Part shown: positions 55,162 through 63,929 of the stretch, in pieces | How positions within the stretch are numbered: position 1 is the stretch's first letter | How the letters are laid out: each line of letters opens with the position of its first letter | Origin: Nocardia panacis | GTDB lineage: Bacteria; Actinomycetota; Actinomycetes; Mycobacteriales; Mycobacteriaceae | Assembly: GCF_003598715.1 (NCBI RefSeq) | Contig: NZ_QZFU01000015.1 | Coordinates: 1 to 64,000, forward strand | DNA length: 64,000 bases | Direction of reading: 5' to 3' | Made by a program: the position numbers and the translations under genes | Notes under the pieces: generated by a model | The model's input: the letters and a program-made list of their open reading frames with translations, nothing else | What the model was told of the DNA's origin: nothing | The model's database searches: none

Positions 55162-56022
55162 CTATCGAAGGCGCCCGGCCAGAGCCCCTACGAAACGTTT
55201 CGGTGCGGGCTCGGAGTACTCGAGATACAGGTACGGCTCGATGAGTTCGGCTTCCATCAGGTAGAAGTCACGGTCGCGGCAGAGTCCATCGATTCGGGCG
55301 TAAAGCGGCGATTCGGGCAGGGCGGCGAGTGCGGCCTCGGCTTGGTCGCGCAACCAGGTCGGCGGGTCGAGGGCCTCGACGGTGCCGCCGAAATCGTGTT
55401 GGACGCGGTAGTCGCCCGCGACCGGACGCTTGACGACCGTGTGGCTGAGTTCGCCCGCGAAGTAGTACAGCGACCATTCGCCCGCGCTGACCTCGGGCAT
55501 GAACGGCTGGATCATGGCGGGACCGTAGGTGAGGATAGTGGCGAGGTTTGGTTGGTGGGCGTCGGCCTCCGCCAGGGAGATTCGCGCGGTATCGTCCGCG
55601 CCCGCCGAAATCGCCGGTTTCAGTACGGCTTGCGGCCAGTTCCGGTCGGTCAGGATGTCGTGCAGCCGGATCTGCTCGCCGGGCTCGACGAAAACGGTGG
55701 GCACCACCCGGATTCCGCGTTCGGCGAGCTCGCGCAGGTAGGTCTTGCGGCTGTTCCAGCGGATCAGGTCGGGTGAGTTCAGCACGACAGTGCCGCAATC
55801 CTCCAGGCGGCCAAGCCAATCCAGGAATTCGGCCATGCGGCGGTGATAGCCCCAGGCGCCGATGAGTACGGCCGCGTCGAATCCGGACCAGTCGACGGCC
55901 GGATCATCCCAGGGCAGCAGGTGCGCCTCGATACCTTCGGCGGCGAGCAGCGGTGTCAGATCATCGTAGGGCGCGAGCAGATTCGGGTACTTCAAGCAGG
56001 TCGCGATGGCCAATCGGAGCAT
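55162..56022 (-). CDS. ATP-grasp protein (RimK/cycloserine-synthase-like)
   Basis: A 286-residue ATP-grasp protein. After an N-terminal pre-ATP domain (LRLAIATCLKYPNLLAPYDD) it has WPQAVLKPAISAGADDTARI, the ATP-binding Lys and loop. MIQPFMPEVSAGEWSLYYF follows, then a metal-ligand end reading DRDFYLMEAELIEPYLYLEY, where the usual Glu-x-Asn is Glu-x-Glu. Such enzymes join a carboxylate to an amine or alcohol. The start is ATG 56022. It lies 31 bp after the cysteine desulfurase gene on the same strand, so it may belong to the encapsulin operon. Confidence 0.82.
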   Translation of the reverse strand: MLRLAIATCLKYPNLLAPYDDLTPLLAAEGIEAHLLPWDDPAVDWSGFDAAVLIGAWGYHRRMAEFLDWLGRLEDCGTVVLNSPDLIRWNSRKTYLRELAERGIRVVPTVFVEPGEQIRLHDILTDRNWPQAVLKPAISAGADDTARISLAEADAHQPNLATILTYGPAMIQPFMPEVSAGEWSLYYFAGELSHTVVKRPVAGDYRVQHDFGGTVEALDPPTWLRDQAEAALAALPESPLYARIDGLCRDRDFYLMEAELIEPYLYLEYSEPAPKRFVGALAGRLR

Positions 56023-56053
56023 GGCGCAAGTGTATTGGGCGGCCGAATTCGGC

Positions 56054-57418
56054 TCAACGCAGCGTGCGCAGGGTCGCCACCAGCCGGTCGACCTCCGCGC
56101 AGGTGTTGTAGAAGGCCAATGACGGGCGCACGGTGGCATCGAGTCCGAAGCGGCGCAGGATCGGCTGGGCACAGTGATGGCCCGCGCGCACCGCGATACC
56201 CTGCTCGTTCAGCGCTCGACCGACCTGTTCGGGGCGGTAGCCGTCGAGAACGAAGGACAGCACGCTCGCCTTGTCCGCGGCCGTGCCGATCAACCGGAGC
56301 CCCGGCACCTCGCGCAGCGCGGCGGTGGCGTACTCGAGCAGGAAATGCTCGTAGGCGGCGATATTCTCGATGCCGATGCCCGATACGTAGTCGATGGCCG
56401 CGCCCAAACCGACTGCGCCCGCGATATTTCCGGTGCCCGCCTCGAAACGCGCCGGCGGCGGTTGAAAGGTGGTGTGGTCCATGGTGACCTCGGCGATCAT
56501 ATTGCCGCCGCCTTGCCAGGGCGGCAGCTCGCGCAGTATGTCGGCCGCGCCGTAGACCGCGCCGATCCCGGTGGGGCCGTAGATCTTGTGACCGGAGAAG
56601 ACGAAGAAGTCCGGGGCGAGGGCGGCGAGATCGATCCCGATGTGCGGCGCCGATTGTGCGCCGTCCACAACCGTCAGCGCGCCCGCGCGCTTGGCCGCGG
56701 CGACGATGTCCTCGACCGGGGTCACGGTGCCGAGTGCGTTCGAGACATGGGATACCGCGACTATTTTGGTCTTCTCGGTGAGCAGGCGAGAGAACTCGTC
56801 CATCCGCACCTGACCGGTGTCGTCGACCGGGATCACCCGCAGTGTCGCGCCGGTCTCGGCGATCAGTAGTTGCCAGGGGACGATATTGGCGTGGTGTTCC
56901 AGGTGGGAGATCAGGATCTCGTCGCCTTCGCGAATGTGCCTGCGGCCCCAGGTTTGTGCGATGAGGTTCAGGCCCTCGGTCGCGCCGCGCACGAAGATGA
57001 TCTGTTCGGGCGCGGGTGCGCCGAGGAAGCGGGCCACCGCGGCACGGGCGTTCTCGTAGGCGTCGGTGGCGCGCGCGGCCAATTCGTGGGCGGCGCGGTG
57101 GATATTGGAATTCTCGTGGCGGTAGAAGTGGGTCAGGCGGTCGATGACCTGCCGGGGCTTCTGGGTGGTGGCGGCGTTGTCGAACCAGATCAGTTGGTGG
57201 CCGTTGACGCGTTCGTCGAGGAGGGGGAAGTCGCGACGGAGGCTGTCCACGTCGAAGGTCGGCGCGTGAAACGGATTCGGTTCGTGCAGAAAGTAGTAGT
57301 CGCTCGGATCGGTCTGCTGGCTTGAAAAGTATTCTGCCGCTATCTTATTCAGCGTTGCTTCGTCCGGAAGCCAGTCCGGAACGAAGCCGTCAGCCGTGGT
57401 ATCGCGGGGCGTAGTCAT
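56054..57418 (-). CDS. Cysteine desulfurase, family 2A encapsulin cargo, with short N-terminal extension
   Basis: A 454-residue SufS-type PLP enzyme that removes sulfur from cysteine. The PLP lysine is Lys278 (FVFSGHKIYGPTG), HHANIVPW (175-182) stacks on the cofactor, and the persulfide cysteine is Cys416 (RAGHHCAQP). The core begins near residue 56 (FDVDSLRRDFPLLD). Before it stand about 55 residues rich in Asp/Pro (WLPDEATLNKIAAEYFS), the place where encapsulin cargo enzymes carry their shell-loading segment. Known family 2A cargo proteins have extensions of around 200 residues, so this is short. The start at ATG 57418 lies inside the shell gene (29-nt overlap). Confidence 0.92.
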   Translation of the reverse strand: MTTPRDTTADGFVPDWLPDEATLNKIAAEYFSSQQTDPSDYYFLHEPNPFHAPTFDVDSLRRDFPLLDERVNGHQLIWFDNAATTQKPRQVIDRLTHFYRHENSNIHRAAHELAARATDAYENARAAVARFLGAPAPEQIIFVRGATEGLNLIAQTWGRRHIREGDEILISHLEHHANIVPWQLLIAETGATLRVIPVDDTGQVRMDEFSRLLTEKTKIVAVSHVSNALGTVTPVEDIVAAAKRAGALTVVDGAQSAPHIGIDLAALAPDFFVFSGHKIYGPTGIGAVYGAADILRELPPWQGGGNMIAEVTMDHTTFQPPPARFEAGTGNIAGAVGLGAAIDYVSGIGIENIAAYEHFLLEYATAALREVPGLRLIGTAADKASVLSFVLDGYRPEQVGRALNEQGIAVRAGHHCAQPILRRFGLDATVRPSLAFYNTCAEVDRLVATLRTLR

Positions 57419-58322
57419 GGAATTTGTCGATCTGCGCGCCTTCGAGCAGCGCGGTGGCATCGGGGGTGAGGATGGCCAGCGAGCTGTAGAGCGAAACCAG
57501 GTACGAGGCGATGGCACTGCGATCGATCCCCATGAACTTCACCGACAGCCCTGGACTCCGCTCCCCCGCCAAGCCCTGCTGATACAACCCGACCACGCCC
57601 TGCCGAGCTTCGCCGGTGCGGATGAGCAGGAAGTCGGTCTTGCCGTTCGTGACCGGAACCTTGTCGGACGGGATGAGCGGCAGGCCGCGCCAGGTGAGGA
57701 ATTGCGAACCGAACATGCTCACGGTCGGCGGCGGTACGCCACGCCGGGTGCATTCGCGGCCGAACGCGGCGATACCCCGCGGGTGGGTCAGGAAGAAGCC
57801 GGGCTCCTTCCAGCATTTGGCGATGAGGTTGTCCAGATCGTCGGGGGTGGGTGGCCCGGCGATGGTCGGAATGCGTTGATCTTTCGCGGTTTTGGCGATG
57901 AGCCCGAAGTGCGGGCTATTGATCAGCTCGCCCTCCTGCCGTTCCTTGATCGACTCGATGGTCAACCGCAACTGTTGGGCGATCTGGTCGTGCGGGCTGG
58001 AATAGAGGTCGGAGATCCTGGTGTGCACATCGAGGATGGTGTGCACGGCCGTGAGCCGGAACTCCTCGGGCTCGGACTCGTTGTCGACGAAGGTCTCCGG
58101 CACGGGCGACTCGTCGAAATGGTCGCACTGGATGTGGACCGATTCCGGATGCACCACCTTGTTGACCCGGTATACGCCCGCCTCCACCGGAACCCAACCG
58201 AGCAGGCGGACCAGCCAGCGCGGGGTGATGGCGGCCATCTCCGGCGCCGTCTTGGTGGTGGTGGCCAGCCGCCGCGCGGCCTCGTCACCCAGGGCCATCG
58301 GTTCTCGCGCAACGCGTGTCAT
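57390..58322 (-). CDS. Family 2A encapsulin shell protein
   Basis: A 310-residue HK97-fold shell protein of the Srp1/family 2A type. It begins with the extended N-arm typical of family 2 (LGDEAARRLATTTKTAPEM). It contains GVYRVNKVVH, FMGIDRSAIASYLVSLYSS and a C-terminal DATALLEGAQIDKFHDY. It assembles into an icosahedral compartment that encloses cysteine desulfurase and, in studied cases, stores sulfur. No cyclic-nucleotide-binding domain is present, so it is 2A, not 2B. ATG 58322 was chosen; the frame is open to 58391. Serine acetyltransferase and rhodanese genes, which often accompany it, are not adjacent. Confidence 0.92.
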   Translation of the reverse strand: MTRVAREPMALGDEAARRLATTTKTAPEMAAITPRWLVRLLGWVPVEAGVYRVNKVVHPESVHIQCDHFDESPVPETFVDNESEPEEFRLTAVHTILDVHTRISDLYSSPHDQIAQQLRLTIESIKERQEGELINSPHFGLIAKTAKDQRIPTIAGPPTPDDLDNLIAKCWKEPGFFLTHPRGIAAFGRECTRRGVPPPTVSMFGSQFLTWRGLPLIPSDKVPVTNGKTDFLLIRTGEARQGVVGLYQQGLAGERSPGLSVKFMGIDRSAIASYLVSLYSSLAILTPDATALLEGAQIDKFHDYAPRYHG

Positions 58323-58383
58323 GGACGCTCCTCGCCTCGATGGAATCGTTCCTTCGGCGGGTCCAGCAGCTACTTTCGAAGAG

Positions 58384-58400
58384 ATTAGCAATCATTTAGC
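58384..58400 (-). promoter_or_regulatory. AT-rich direct repeat upstream of encapsulin
   Basis: ATTAGC (58384-58389) and TTTAGC (58395-58400) lie 11 bp apart in the only AT-rich patch of the region, 62-78 nt before the shell-gene start. This is probably the promoter zone or an activator site. Confidence 0.4.
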
Positions 58401-58509
58401 TATCAAAGGTCGCGGCGCGACGCGGATGTTTCGGCCATGACCGAAACAGCGTGCGCTACTGATTCGCCGACTCCTACGCTGCGGGCTACAGCGAGACAGG
58501 AGTGCGACG

Positions 58510-58674
58510 ATGACGGCAATGGCGGTGAGCGCGAATATCCGGTCGGCGGGAGTCGCGCGGATATGGTTGTGGCGCAGGAGGGTTCGGCATAGCCCCGAGC
58601 GGCTGCCGACGGCGCTCGAATTGGTGACCGGCACCGATCCATTGACGCCCGCGCCGGGGCGCATGCCCAGGTGA
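58510..58674 (+). CDS. Small basic protein, 54 residues
   Basis: A short gene with AGGAG 8 nt before ATG 58510. It reads MTAMAVSANIRSAGVARIWL, then RRRVRHSPERLPTALELVTG, and ends in a Pro-rich tail. It is basic with a hydrophobic N-terminus; no domain is recognised. It lies 46 bp upstream of the regulator at 58721 on the same strand. Confidence 0.5.
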   Translation: MTAMAVSANIRSAGVARIWLWRRRVRHSPERLPTALELVTGTDPLTPAPGRMPR

Positions 58675-58720
58675 GTGCGGGTACTGTGGGAGCGCCATCC
58701 CAGAAGAAGCAGGCGCGCCG

Positions 58721-59743
58721 ATGAAGAGAATTCACCTCACCCCGGAGGATTTGGTGCGCGTGCGGGTCGGGGCGCCGCTCGGCGCGTTCGCCGAGACGAT
58801 GCTGGCCACCAGGGTGCTGCAACGTCCGGACGCGGCGCTGTTCGACGGGTGGCGCAGACAGGTGCGCTCGGCGATGCCCACGGATTTCGGCGTACTCGCC
58901 GATATCGTGCCCGCGCGGGACACCTTCGTCGATCTGATCACCCCGACGAAGGGCGCGCGCAGTCTGGAAGCGGGTATCGAGGCCCTGCACTTGGCCTCCA
59001 ACCGGGAAATCTGCCGCGAACTCGCCTGTACCGTGCGGCATCGCGCTGCGGACGGCGAAGCGCCGCTGCCCACATGGACGGCCGGACTGTTGGATCGACG
59101 CGCGAACGCGCGGGCTTCGATCGCCGCGGCGGCGGTTGCCTTCCACAATGCCGCCTTCGCGGGGCGGTGGGCGCATGTGCAGTCCTATCTCGACGCGACC
59201 GCGGAGCGGATGGCGCGCGCCATGGCGAGCGAGGGGGTGGAGGGTCTGTTCGCGATGCTGCGACCGCATGCGCGTTGGCGCACGCCCTGGCTCGAGATCC
59301 GGAGGACTCCGTACTGCCACGACGAGTACCCTGGCGGGCGCGGACTATTGGTCGTTCCGTCCCTGTTCGCTTCGCCGCGACCGGTTCTGCTCATGTCCAC
59401 CGTCGACAGCGCGACCGCACCCATCCTCGTGGTTCCCGCCGCGCGCGATCTCGCCGACCTGGCGGCGGCGTGGGGTCCGCGCCCCGCGAACGAGGCGCTC
59501 GTGGCGCTGCTCGGTCGCACCCGCGCCGCCGCGCTGGAAGCCGTCGCCGCGGGCCGGACCACCTCGGAACTGGCCCGCGAGTTGGGCGTATCCCCCGCCA
59601 CCGCCAGTGAGCACGCGACCATCCTGCGCGAATCCGGCCTCATCGACAGTCACCGCAGGCGCAATGCCGTGCGGCACGAATTGACCACGCTGGGCGCGGC
59701 CCTGCTCGACGGCAAGGTGGACGAGGCGCGTCGCACCGCATAG
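58721..59743 (+). CDS. ArsR-type HTH regulator with long N-terminal domain (DUF5937-like)
   Basis: A 340-residue regulator. The HTH is at the C-terminus, about residues 255-335 (RTTSELARELGVSPATASEH, then ATILRESGLIDSHRRRNAVRH), the ArsR pattern. The first 240 residues form an unnamed sensor-like domain (EDLVRVRVGAPLGAFAETML). The gene is followed after 36 bp by an ABC-2 exporter on the same strand, which it may control. No metal-binding Cys cluster of classical ArsR is seen. Confidence 0.82.
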   Translation: MKRIHLTPEDLVRVRVGAPLGAFAETMLATRVLQRPDAALFDGWRRQVRSAMPTDFGVLADIVPARDTFVDLITPTKGARSLEAGIEALHLASNREICRELACTVRHRAADGEAPLPTWTAGLLDRRANARASIAAAAVAFHNAAFAGRWAHVQSYLDATAERMARAMASEGVEGLFAMLRPHARWRTPWLEIRRTPYCHDEYPGGRGLLVVPSLFASPRPVLLMSTVDSATAPILVVPAARDLADLAAAWGPRPANEALVALLGRTRAAALEAVAAGRTTSELARELGVSPATASEHATILRESGLIDSHRRRNAVRHELTTLGAALLDGKVDEARRTA

Positions 59744-59779
59744 GCTGGCACATTTGTGTCGTCGAGCGGAAGGAGCGCG

Positions 59780-60583
59780 ATGGGGGCGGGGGTGATCTAT
59801 TGGCGGCTGGCGGTGGCCGGATTCCGGCGACAGACGCGGTATCGGATGGCAATGTTCGCCGGGTTGTTCACCAACTGTGTCTTCGGATTCGTCCGGGCCT
59901 CGGTGCTGTTCGCGGCGCTGGCCGGCGCGACGAGTTTCTGGGGATATGACAGGGGCACGATGGGCGCCTATATCTGGTTGTCGCAGGGTCTGCTGGGAGC
60001 GGTGCAGTTCATGTCGCCGCCGACGGAGTTGATGGATCGAATTCGCAACGGGGATGTGGCCATCGACTTCCTTCGTCCGGTCGATATCCAATTGGGCTAT
60101 CTGGCAAGCGATCTGGGGAGGGCGGCGGCCACGATCCTGCCGCGCGGGGCGCCGAGCGTGCTGGTCGGCGCGCTGACCTTCGGCCTGACCATGCCGAACA
60201 CCGCGGCGCCCTATCTGCTGGGTGCGGTGAGTGTCGTTCTGGCGGTGGCGATCTCGTTCTGCGGGTTGTTCGCGATCGCGATTCTCGGATTCTGGGTGGT
60301 CGAGACGCGCGGGATCCGGTTGTTCTACACGACCCTCGGCACCTTCTTGGCCGGACTGTTCGTGCCGGTGCACATGTTTCCGGATTGGTTGCGCGCCATC
60401 GCGAATTCGACGCCGTTCCCATCCATCCTGCAGGCCCCTATCGACGTGCTGTCCGGTCGGGTTCTCGGCATGGAGTCGGTGCAAGTCGTTGGCGTCCAAT
60501 TGTTCTGGCTTCTGGTTGTGGGCGCGTTCGGGCGGGTGCTGTTGGCCGCGGGACGGCGCGAACTGGAGGTGCAGGGTGGCTGA
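59780..60583 (+). CDS. ABC-2 family transporter permease, first subunit
   Basis: A 267-residue permease with six helices, of the ABC-2 subfamily that occurs as two-permease exporters (DUF990/ABC2_membrane_6). It opens IYWRLAVAGFRRQTRYRMAM and contains MDRIRNGDVAIDFLRPVD, the coupling-helix motif. ATG 59780 follows AAGGAG. It overlaps the second permease by 8 nt, and the ATPase follows. The substrate is unknown. Confidence 0.88.
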   Translation: MGAGVIYWRLAVAGFRRQTRYRMAMFAGLFTNCVFGFVRASVLFAALAGATSFWGYDRGTMGAYIWLSQGLLGAVQFMSPPTELMDRIRNGDVAIDFLRPVDIQLGYLASDLGRAAATILPRGAPSVLVGALTFGLTMPNTAAPYLLGAVSVVLAVAISFCGLFAIAILGFWVVETRGIRLFYTTLGTFLAGLFVPVHMFPDWLRAIANSTPFPSILQAPIDVLSGRVLGMESVQVVGVQLFWLLVVGAFGRVLLAAGRRELEVQGG

Positions 60584-61391
60584 GCGCTACGGCACCTGGT
60601 TCACCCCATACGCGGCGGTGCTCGGTTCGCGCATCCGCTCGCAGCGCACCTATCGATTGTCGTTCGTCAGCGAGGTGCTCACCTCGCTGCTGGTGGGGGT
60701 GGTGGAATTCGCCGAGGTGTGGGTGATCTTCCACAATGTGCGCACCCTCGGCGGACTCGACGTGCGCGGGGCGCTGCTGCTTTTCGGGTTGAGCAATACC
60801 GGATTCGCGCTGGCCCAAGTGCTTTTCGGACATCTGGACGGGCTCTCGACCATGGTCCGGCGCGGGACGCTGGACTCGTACTATCTGCGCCCACAGCCGC
60901 TGCTGGCACAGTTGATCACCAGCGATATCGAATTGCGCCGGTTCGCCCGCGCCGCGGTAGCCATCGCGATCTTGGGGCTCGGTCTTGCTCGCAACGATAT
61001 CCATTGGGATACAACCACTTTCGCGCTACTCGCGGTTTCATTGCTCGGCAGTATCGTGTTGTTCGCGGGTATTTTCGTCTGCGCGGCCGGATTGCAGTTC
61101 TTCTTGATCGAGGGCAGCGAGATCACCAATAGCTTCACCTACGGCGGATCCTTCGCGGCCACCCAGCCCACCTCGGTCTTCCCCACACCACTGCAACTCG
61201 TCTTCGGCTTCGCGATTCCGGTCGCGTTCACCGGGTACCTACCCACCATCGCACTGCTGGGCATACCGGGTCCCGCACTGCTGCCGTCGTGGCTGGTGTG
61301 GTGCACGCCGATCGCGGCGCTGTGGGCCTGGCTGGTCGCGGCACTGCTGTGGCGCATCGGAGTTCGGCACTATCAGAGCGGAGGAGGCTGA
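60576..61391 (+). CDS. ABC-2 family transporter permease, second subunit
   Basis: A 271-residue permease, paralogous in layout to the first. SRIRSQRTYRLSFVSEVLTS is the amphipathic start, and MVRRGTLDSYYLRPQPLLAQ is the coupling-helix motif equivalent to that of the first subunit. Six helices are predicted. The GTG start at 60576 lies inside the end of the first permease gene. It is followed after 2 nt by the ATPase gene. Together they make a heterodimeric exporter. Confidence 0.88.
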   Translation: MAERYGTWFTPYAAVLGSRIRSQRTYRLSFVSEVLTSLLVGVVEFAEVWVIFHNVRTLGGLDVRGALLLFGLSNTGFALAQVLFGHLDGLSTMVRRGTLDSYYLRPQPLLAQLITSDIELRRFARAAVAIAILGLGLARNDIHWDTTTFALLAVSLLGSIVLFAGIFVCAAGLQFFLIEGSEITNSFTYGGSFAATQPTSVFPTPLQLVFGFAIPVAFTGYLPTIALLGIPGPALLPSWLVWCTPIAALWAWLVAALLWRIGVRHYQSGGG

Positions 61392-61393
61392 CG

Positions 61394-62368
61394 ATGACCG
61401 AGCCGATCATCGAGATCGAGGATCTGACAAGGTGTTTCACCGTCCGTCGGCGGGAGCCGGGGCGCAGGCTGCGCCGCCGCGACACGCTCACCGCCGTCGA
61501 CCGAATGAGTTTCACCGTGGAACGCGGGGCAGCGATCGGATACATCGGCGCGAACGGCGCGGGCAAATCCACCACCATCAAAATGCTCACCGGCATCCTG
61601 GTGCCCACCTCGGGACGGGTGCGCACCTGCGGCCTGGAACCGGTGCGGCAACGCCGCGAACTCGCGGGGCGGATCGGAGTGGTATTCGGACAGCGGTCCC
61701 AACTGTGGTGGGATCTGCCGCTGCGCGAATCGTTCTCGATCCTCGCGGCCATCCACCGACTCGATCCGGAGGCCGCCCGCAAACGCACCTATGAGCTCAT
61801 CGAACAACTGGAGATGAGCGATACGCTCGACACTCCGGTGCGACAGCTCTCCCTCGGGCAGCGGATGCGCGCCGAGGTGGCGGCGGCGCTGCTGCACTCC
61901 CCCGAACTGGTCATCCTGGACGAGCCGACCATCGGCCTGGATGTGCTGTCCAAGCAGCGACTGCGCGAATTCCTGCGCGCCGAGCGGGCCGAACGCGGCA
62001 CCACCCTGCTGCTGACCACCCATGACATGGGCGATATCGAGCGGCTGTGCGAGCGGGTGCTGGTGGTCGACCACGGACGACTGGTCTACAACGGGACGCT
62101 GCCCGGATTGGCGGGCACGGTCGGCGCGCGCCGGGTGCTGGTGGTGGATCTGGCCGAGCCGACACCGGATCTGCACGATCTGCCCGAGGCGCACCTGCTG
62201 GCCAGCGAGGCGGGCGGTATGCGGCAGCGGCTCGCTTTCGATGCCGAGATCACCACGGCCGCACAGCTTTTGGCGGCCGTCTCGGAGCGGGCCGAGGTGC
62301 GCGACCTGTCGATCGAGGAACCGGGGATCGAGGACGTGGTGCGCCGGATATACGAATCCGCCCGCTGA
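61394..62368 (+). CDS. ABC transporter ATP-binding protein of the ABC-2 exporter
   Basis: A 324-residue ATPase. Walker A is IGANGAGKSTT, preceded by a basic insert (RRREPGRRLRRRD). The Q loop lies in VVFGQRSQLWW, the signature is LSLGQRM rather than LSGGQ, Walker B is LVILDEPTIGLD and the switch His is in TTHDMGD. The LSLGQ variant is usual for the long ABC-2/NodI-like group with FGQRSQL. ATG 61394 has GGAGG upstream. It energises the two permeases before it. Confidence 0.93.
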   Translation: MTEPIIEIEDLTRCFTVRRREPGRRLRRRDTLTAVDRMSFTVERGAAIGYIGANGAGKSTTIKMLTGILVPTSGRVRTCGLEPVRQRRELAGRIGVVFGQRSQLWWDLPLRESFSILAAIHRLDPEAARKRTYELIEQLEMSDTLDTPVRQLSLGQRMRAEVAAALLHSPELVILDEPTIGLDVLSKQRLREFLRAERAERGTTLLLTTHDMGDIERLCERVLVVDHGRLVYNGTLPGLAGTVGARRVLVVDLAEPTPDLHDLPEAHLLASEAGGMRQRLAFDAEITTAAQLLAAVSERAEVRDLSIEEPGIEDVVRRIYESAR

Positions 62369-62394
62369 GCGCAGCGGGCGGATGCACCGACGGG

Positions 62395-63096
62395 CTATTC
62401 GGCGCCTGCCGGACTGCTCGCGGGTTCCCGCGCGCCTTGATCGAGGCGGAACGGCGGGTAGGTGTCTGTCATGAGGGAGGCGTAGCCGCGCACCCGATAA
62501 CGCCACCGGTTGATACCGATGACCAGATCGAAGACGCCCTGCGGATATCGCGCGGTGAACAGCAGCGCCACCGCGGCGATGACCAGCAGCACCACGATCA
62601 GCGGCACCGAGTACTGGCCCAACGTGCTGTCGGAATCGTCGCCGCCGGTGCCCCACATGCCACCGAGCCCGCTGAAGAAGACGGCGACGATGACGTAGTG
62701 CGGTATGGCCAGCAGCCACCACTTGACCAGTACCAGACCCCTATGCAGGCGCTCGGGATAGTCGACCGACAGGTCGGCCGGGTAGTCGTCGCTGGCGGCC
62801 AGACTGAACGGCGGGTACCTATCGGTGCCCAGTGCCGAGCAGGCGTAGAAGGTGACCCGCCAGGACCAGCGCATGACCCCGACATTGAAGTCGAACAGCG
62901 CTCGAGGGTAGGCCCCGGTGATCAGGATGGCGAAGAAGGCGATCACCGTGACCACGGCGTACCCGATGTGCAGAACGATCAGGACGATCCAGTGCGGAAT
63001 AGCGAGGATCCACTTGACCAGCCATAACCACCGCGAAAGAGCGGGGTCGAGGTCGCCGCGGACGCGGACCGGATAACCGGGGTTGTCGGGTTGCAT
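62395..63096 (-). CDS. DUF4389 membrane protein
   Basis: A 233-residue membrane protein with two similar halves, the DUF4389 pattern. YPVRVRGDLDPALSRWLWLVKW and, later, ERLHRGLVLVKWWLLAIPHY are the repeated openings. LFDFNVGVMRWSWRV and VFDLVIGINRWRYRV are repeated closings, each followed by YPPF. It has about four helices. The function is unknown. ATG 63096 is chosen; the frame is open to 63210. It converges on the ABC operon. Confidence 0.88.
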   Translation of the reverse strand: MQPDNPGYPVRVRGDLDPALSRWLWLVKWILAIPHWIVLIVLHIGYAVVTVIAFFAILITGAYPRALFDFNVGVMRWSWRVTFYACSALGTDRYPPFSLAASDDYPADLSVDYPERLHRGLVLVKWWLLAIPHYVIVAVFFSGLGGMWGTGGDDSDSTLGQYSVPLIVVLLVIAAVALLFTARYPQGVFDLVIGINRWRYRVRGYASLMTDTYPPFRLDQGAREPASSPAGAE

Positions 63097-63234
63097 GATC
63101 GACGCTCCTTCAGGTGCTTTCGAGTCGAGCGACAAACCGCTGGGAATGCTCCGATTCTCCCAAACCGGACCGTGACCGATCGGCACGTTCCGATACCGAC
63201 ACGCCAACAAATCGACGCCGATCTTTCGGCGCGT

Positions 63235-63555
63235 CTACTGGGGGGCCGGATCGTGCGCGGAATACAGGCGCACCTCGCCGTCCTCGCCGAGAAAGGCGTT
63301 GATCAGCAGGGTGCCGGTGGCGGCCAACGCCTGCGGGCTCGGGGCCTCGGTGGTGACCGAGACGTGCGGCAGCGCCGCCCAGTTGACGACGAAACGCTCC
63401 GGCGGACCCGCGTCATCGGAGATGCGGGCGATCCGGAACACCGACACCCGGCGCTGGTCCATCAGCGTGCGCACACCCTCCGCGATTCGCTCCGGATCTT
63501 CCAGCGCGAACAGGAAGCCGAAGCGCAACTCGGGCGAGGAGACGTAGGCGGCCAC
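63235..63555 (-). CDS. Hypothetical protein, 106 residues
   Basis: A short soluble protein that begins VAAYVSSPELRFGFLFALED and includes TLMDQRRVSVFRIARISDDA. It ends with LLINAFLGEDGEVRLYS. I used GTG 63555; the frame is open to 63669 but that extension shows no coding bias. No family is recognised. It is 138 bp upstream of the DUF4389 gene on the same strand. Confidence 0.6.
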   Translation of the reverse strand: MAAYVSSPELRFGFLFALEDPERIAEGVRTLMDQRRVSVFRIARISDDAGPPERFVVNWAALPHVSVTTEAPSPQALAATGTLLINAFLGEDGEVRLYSAHDPAPQ

Positions 63556-63929
63556 GAATATCGAGGCTAGTCGATGCGGGCCGCATCGGCGGGATCCGAT
63601 TGCTCCGAATACGCTGACCCGAGGCTCAAGAGCACACGAATGTGACCGATCCGTAACGGACCATAACAATTCACCGGCAGGTCACATCTTCTTACACCAT
63701 ACTATTGCGCCGAATCGACCCGCGCGCTTTCCTGAAAGAGTCCCGATTTCTCGGGCCGTCTTCCTCATCGCATCGTCGCGGATTTCCCGGAAACTTTGCC
63801 GTGCTGGTGGACCTTGGGGGGAGGCGCCGAGCGCGGGTCTGCGCCGGGGCCGAGGGGTGCACCTGGCGGCGAAATCCCCCTCGGCACTGGCGCATCCACG
63901 AATCGAATCATTGTGCAGGGGAATGCGCC
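63556..63929. other. Gene-free region
   Basis: The stretch contains no credible gene on either strand. The AT-rich patch at about 63685-63712 may hold promoters. The rest is G/C-rich without clear repeats. Confidence 0.5.

Noticed and set aside
54984..56022. Small peptide plus ATP-grasp gene as a graspetide-type RiPP pair
   Set aside because: The two genes are convergent, the ATP-grasp protein looks RimK/cycloserine-synthase-like, and the peptide lacks the repeated Thr/Glu core pattern.
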